Positions 6,473 to 7,659 of a stretch of 7,659 nt of DNA are shown here, in pieces (within the stretch, counting starts at the first letter, position 1; each line of letters begins with the position of its first letter). A program made the position numbers and the translations under genes. The stretch is taken from positions 1 through 7,659 of the forward strand of contig JBBQBY010000331.1 in the NCBI GenBank assembly GCA_038318235.1. Reading direction: 5' to 3'. Source of the stretch: JAPLGZ01 sp038318235. Its GTDB lineage: Bacteria; Chloroflexota; Anaerolineae; Caldilineales; Caldilineaceae. The notes beneath the pieces were generated by a model. It saw nothing but the letters and a program-made list of their open reading frames with translations, did no database searches and was not told the origin of the DNA.

Positions 6473-7659
6473 TCAAGCTCCTTTCCCGGGTTCTGCCACT
6501 GCCGCTGCTTCAACCACTTCCTCTTTGAACTTTTCCAGATGGAGTGGCACCACGGTGGTCACGACCCCGTCAATGTCACCCAGCGCCAATTGTTCAATAA
6601 AGTGGGCATTTTGATGAAGAATTTGTGACATCGGATTGCCGGTGCGCAACTGACCAACGACCACCTGAATAAAGCCGCCGGGATTATGCCTGAGGCGCTT
6701 TTCCACATAAGCGCGCAACGGGCGTGTCAAGCTGCGATACGGCGAAGCCACAATCACCAACTCGCCGATGCCCACCCGCTCTTTCCATTTGCGCTTGATA
6801 TCCTCGACGCGTTCTTCATGCACTGCAATGTGCACCGGCGTCCAGGGCACACCGAGCGAATTGGCAAATTCAACCAAGCGCAATGTTTCTCGGTGTACAT
6901 CGCCGACCAACACAATCGTTTCCAGCCGGCGCTGTTGTTGGGTTATATGTTGACCGGCCGTGCTCAAGACGTGCGCCACATCTTGATAATGACGGTGAAT
7001 GCGCATGAAGAGCAACAAGAGGCTTGGAATCAAGATCACAATGATCCAGGCGCCGCTGGTAAACTTCGTGACCAGAAAAATCACCGTGACAATGGCCGTG
7101 ACGATGGCGCCAAAGCCATTGAGCAACATTTTGTAATTCCAGTGGCGGTCGTAGTGCAGCATACTGCCCATGGTGGCAATTTCGTTGCTAGTGGTCAGCT
7201 CGCCGGTTTTCATCAGCTTGCCAATGCGTAACCAGCGTTTTGCCATGCCCGACTGCGACATCGTAAAGCAGAGGAAAACGCCTATCGCATAGAGCGGGAT
7301 CAAACGGCTTACACTGCCTTGAAAGATGATGATCAGCAAACTGGCAAAGGCCGCCAACATGATCACACCCCAGCTAAAGACCAGGCGACTGCCCCGGAAA
7401 GTAAATTGTTTGGGCAGAAAACCATCGCCCGCTTGGAGGGCCGCCAGCCGTGGGAAATCGGCAAAGCTCGTATTGGCCGCCATGATCAAGATCACCGTAG
7501 CCGAAGAGAGGGTGATCAGCCGCAGCGGGCCTGCCCCGTAGATCGTGCGGGCCACCTGTGAGATCAACACTTCTTGCTCCGAAGGTTTCGCCTGCACCAA
7601 ATAACCCAAGACGCCTAGACCCAGAAACATGATCATCAAGAGCGCCGCATCCCAGACCA
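6473..7659 (-). CDS. APC-superfamily transporter, KimA/YdaO-like (5' end outside window)
   Basis: The frame is open to the window edge (…VWDAALLMIMFLGLG), so the true start and the first transmembrane helices are missing; about 395 residues are visible. The membrane part contains the stretch ANTSFADFPRLAAL, then DGFLPKQFTFRGSRLVFSWG, then RLIPLYAIGVFLCFTMSQSGM, as in the KimA (YdaO) branch of the APC superfamily. A last pair of helices follows at about 172-212 of the visible part. From about residue 238 there is a cytoplasmic domain (IVLVGDVHRETLRLVEFANSLG, then VHIAVHEERVEDIKRKW, ASPYRSLTRPLRAYVE, then VVPLHLE) resembling the C-terminal regulatory domain of KimA. Bacillus KimA imports potassium with protons and is inhibited by cyclic di-AMP. 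Potassium import is the best guess here, but other APC members with such tails carry amino acids. The C-terminus ends in an Ala/Glu-rich tail. The next gene begins 2 nt downstream. Confidence 0.85.
   Translation of the reverse strand, partial: VWDAALLMIMFLGLGVLGYLVQAKPSEQEVLISQVARTIYGAGPLRLITLSSATVILIMAANTSFADFPRLAALQAGDGFLPKQFTFRGSRLVFSWGVIMLAAFASLLIIIFQGSVSRLIPLYAIGVFLCFTMSQSGMAKRWLRIGKLMKTGELTTSNEIATMGSMLHYDRHWNYKMLLNGFGAIVTAIVTVIFLVTKFTSGAWIIVILIPSLLLLFMRIHRHYQDVAHVLSTAGQHITQQQRRLETIVLVGDVHRETLRLVEFANSLGVPWTPVHIAVHEERVEDIKRKWKERVGIGELVIVASPYRSLTRPLRAYVEKRLRHNPGGFIQVVVGQLRTGNPMSQILHQNAHFIEQLALGDIDGVVTTVVPLHLEKFKEEVVEAAAVAEPGKGA
6478..6485 (-). promoter_or_regulatory. Ribosome binding site deciding the start of the 90-residue membrane protein
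   Basis: GAAAGGAG on the minus strand, a near-perfect Shine-Dalgarno sequence, ends 7 nt before the ATG at 6468-6470. It lies inside the last codons of the transporter gene. The strength of this site, compared with the weak sites of the other genes here, suggests efficient translation of the small protein. Confidence 0.85.

Noticed and set aside
6686..7231. 181-codon plus-strand frame opposite the transporter gene
   Set aside because: Antisense to a conserved cytoplasmic domain; composition rich in His, Gln and Asn is typical of shadow frames.

Overview
The window is a compact stretch of bacterial chromosome in which every supportable gene lies on the minus strand, so transcription runs from position 7659 towards position 1. 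Base composition looks close to balanced. The shikimate kinase/3-dehydroquinate synthase fusion, the KimA-like transporter, the GT39-type membrane glycosyltransferase and a MNT/HEPN pair together suggest a member of the Chloroflexota. That is an inference from gene content, not from a marker gene.

In the direction of transcription, the layout is as follows. (1) 7659-6473 is the 3' two thirds or so of an APC-superfamily transporter resembling the KimA/YdaO potassium importers; its 5' end lies outside the window. (2) 6470-6198 is a 90-residue two-helix membrane protein two bases after the transporter, with a strong ribosome binding site. (3) 6160-6095 holds hairpins, including a 13-bp rho-independent terminator that closes this transcription unit. 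(4) 6094-5880 is a leader with inverted repeats and a possible promoter. (5) 5879-4629 is aroC, chorismate synthase, with an apparent extra segment of about 26 residues. (6) 4613-3896 is a ruined nucleotidyltransferase (MNT)/HEPN gene pair: the first gene is frameshifted and the core of the second is replaced by about 150 bp of palindrome-containing repeat. (7) 3896-2289 is aroKB, a fused shikimate kinase and 3-dehydroquinate synthase whose GTG start overlaps the stop codon of the dead HEPN gene. (8) 2256-2206 is an inverted repeat. (9) 2166-82 is a large polytopic glycosyltransferase, followed by a 10-bp hairpin.

The working biology is mainly two parts of aromatic amino acid biosynthesis. 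AroB makes 3-dehydroquinate, AroK phosphorylates shikimate, and AroC makes chorismate. The remaining pathway enzymes are not in this window. The MNT/HEPN pair sits exactly between aroC and aroKB with tight junctions (15 nt, then ATGA, then TAGTG), so it appears to have been part of the aro operon before it decayed. I did not find a clearly new biological system. The most rewarding places to look are the decayed MNT/HEPN locus with its symmetric repeat, the small membrane protein coupled to the KimA-like transporter, and the leader upstream of aroC.
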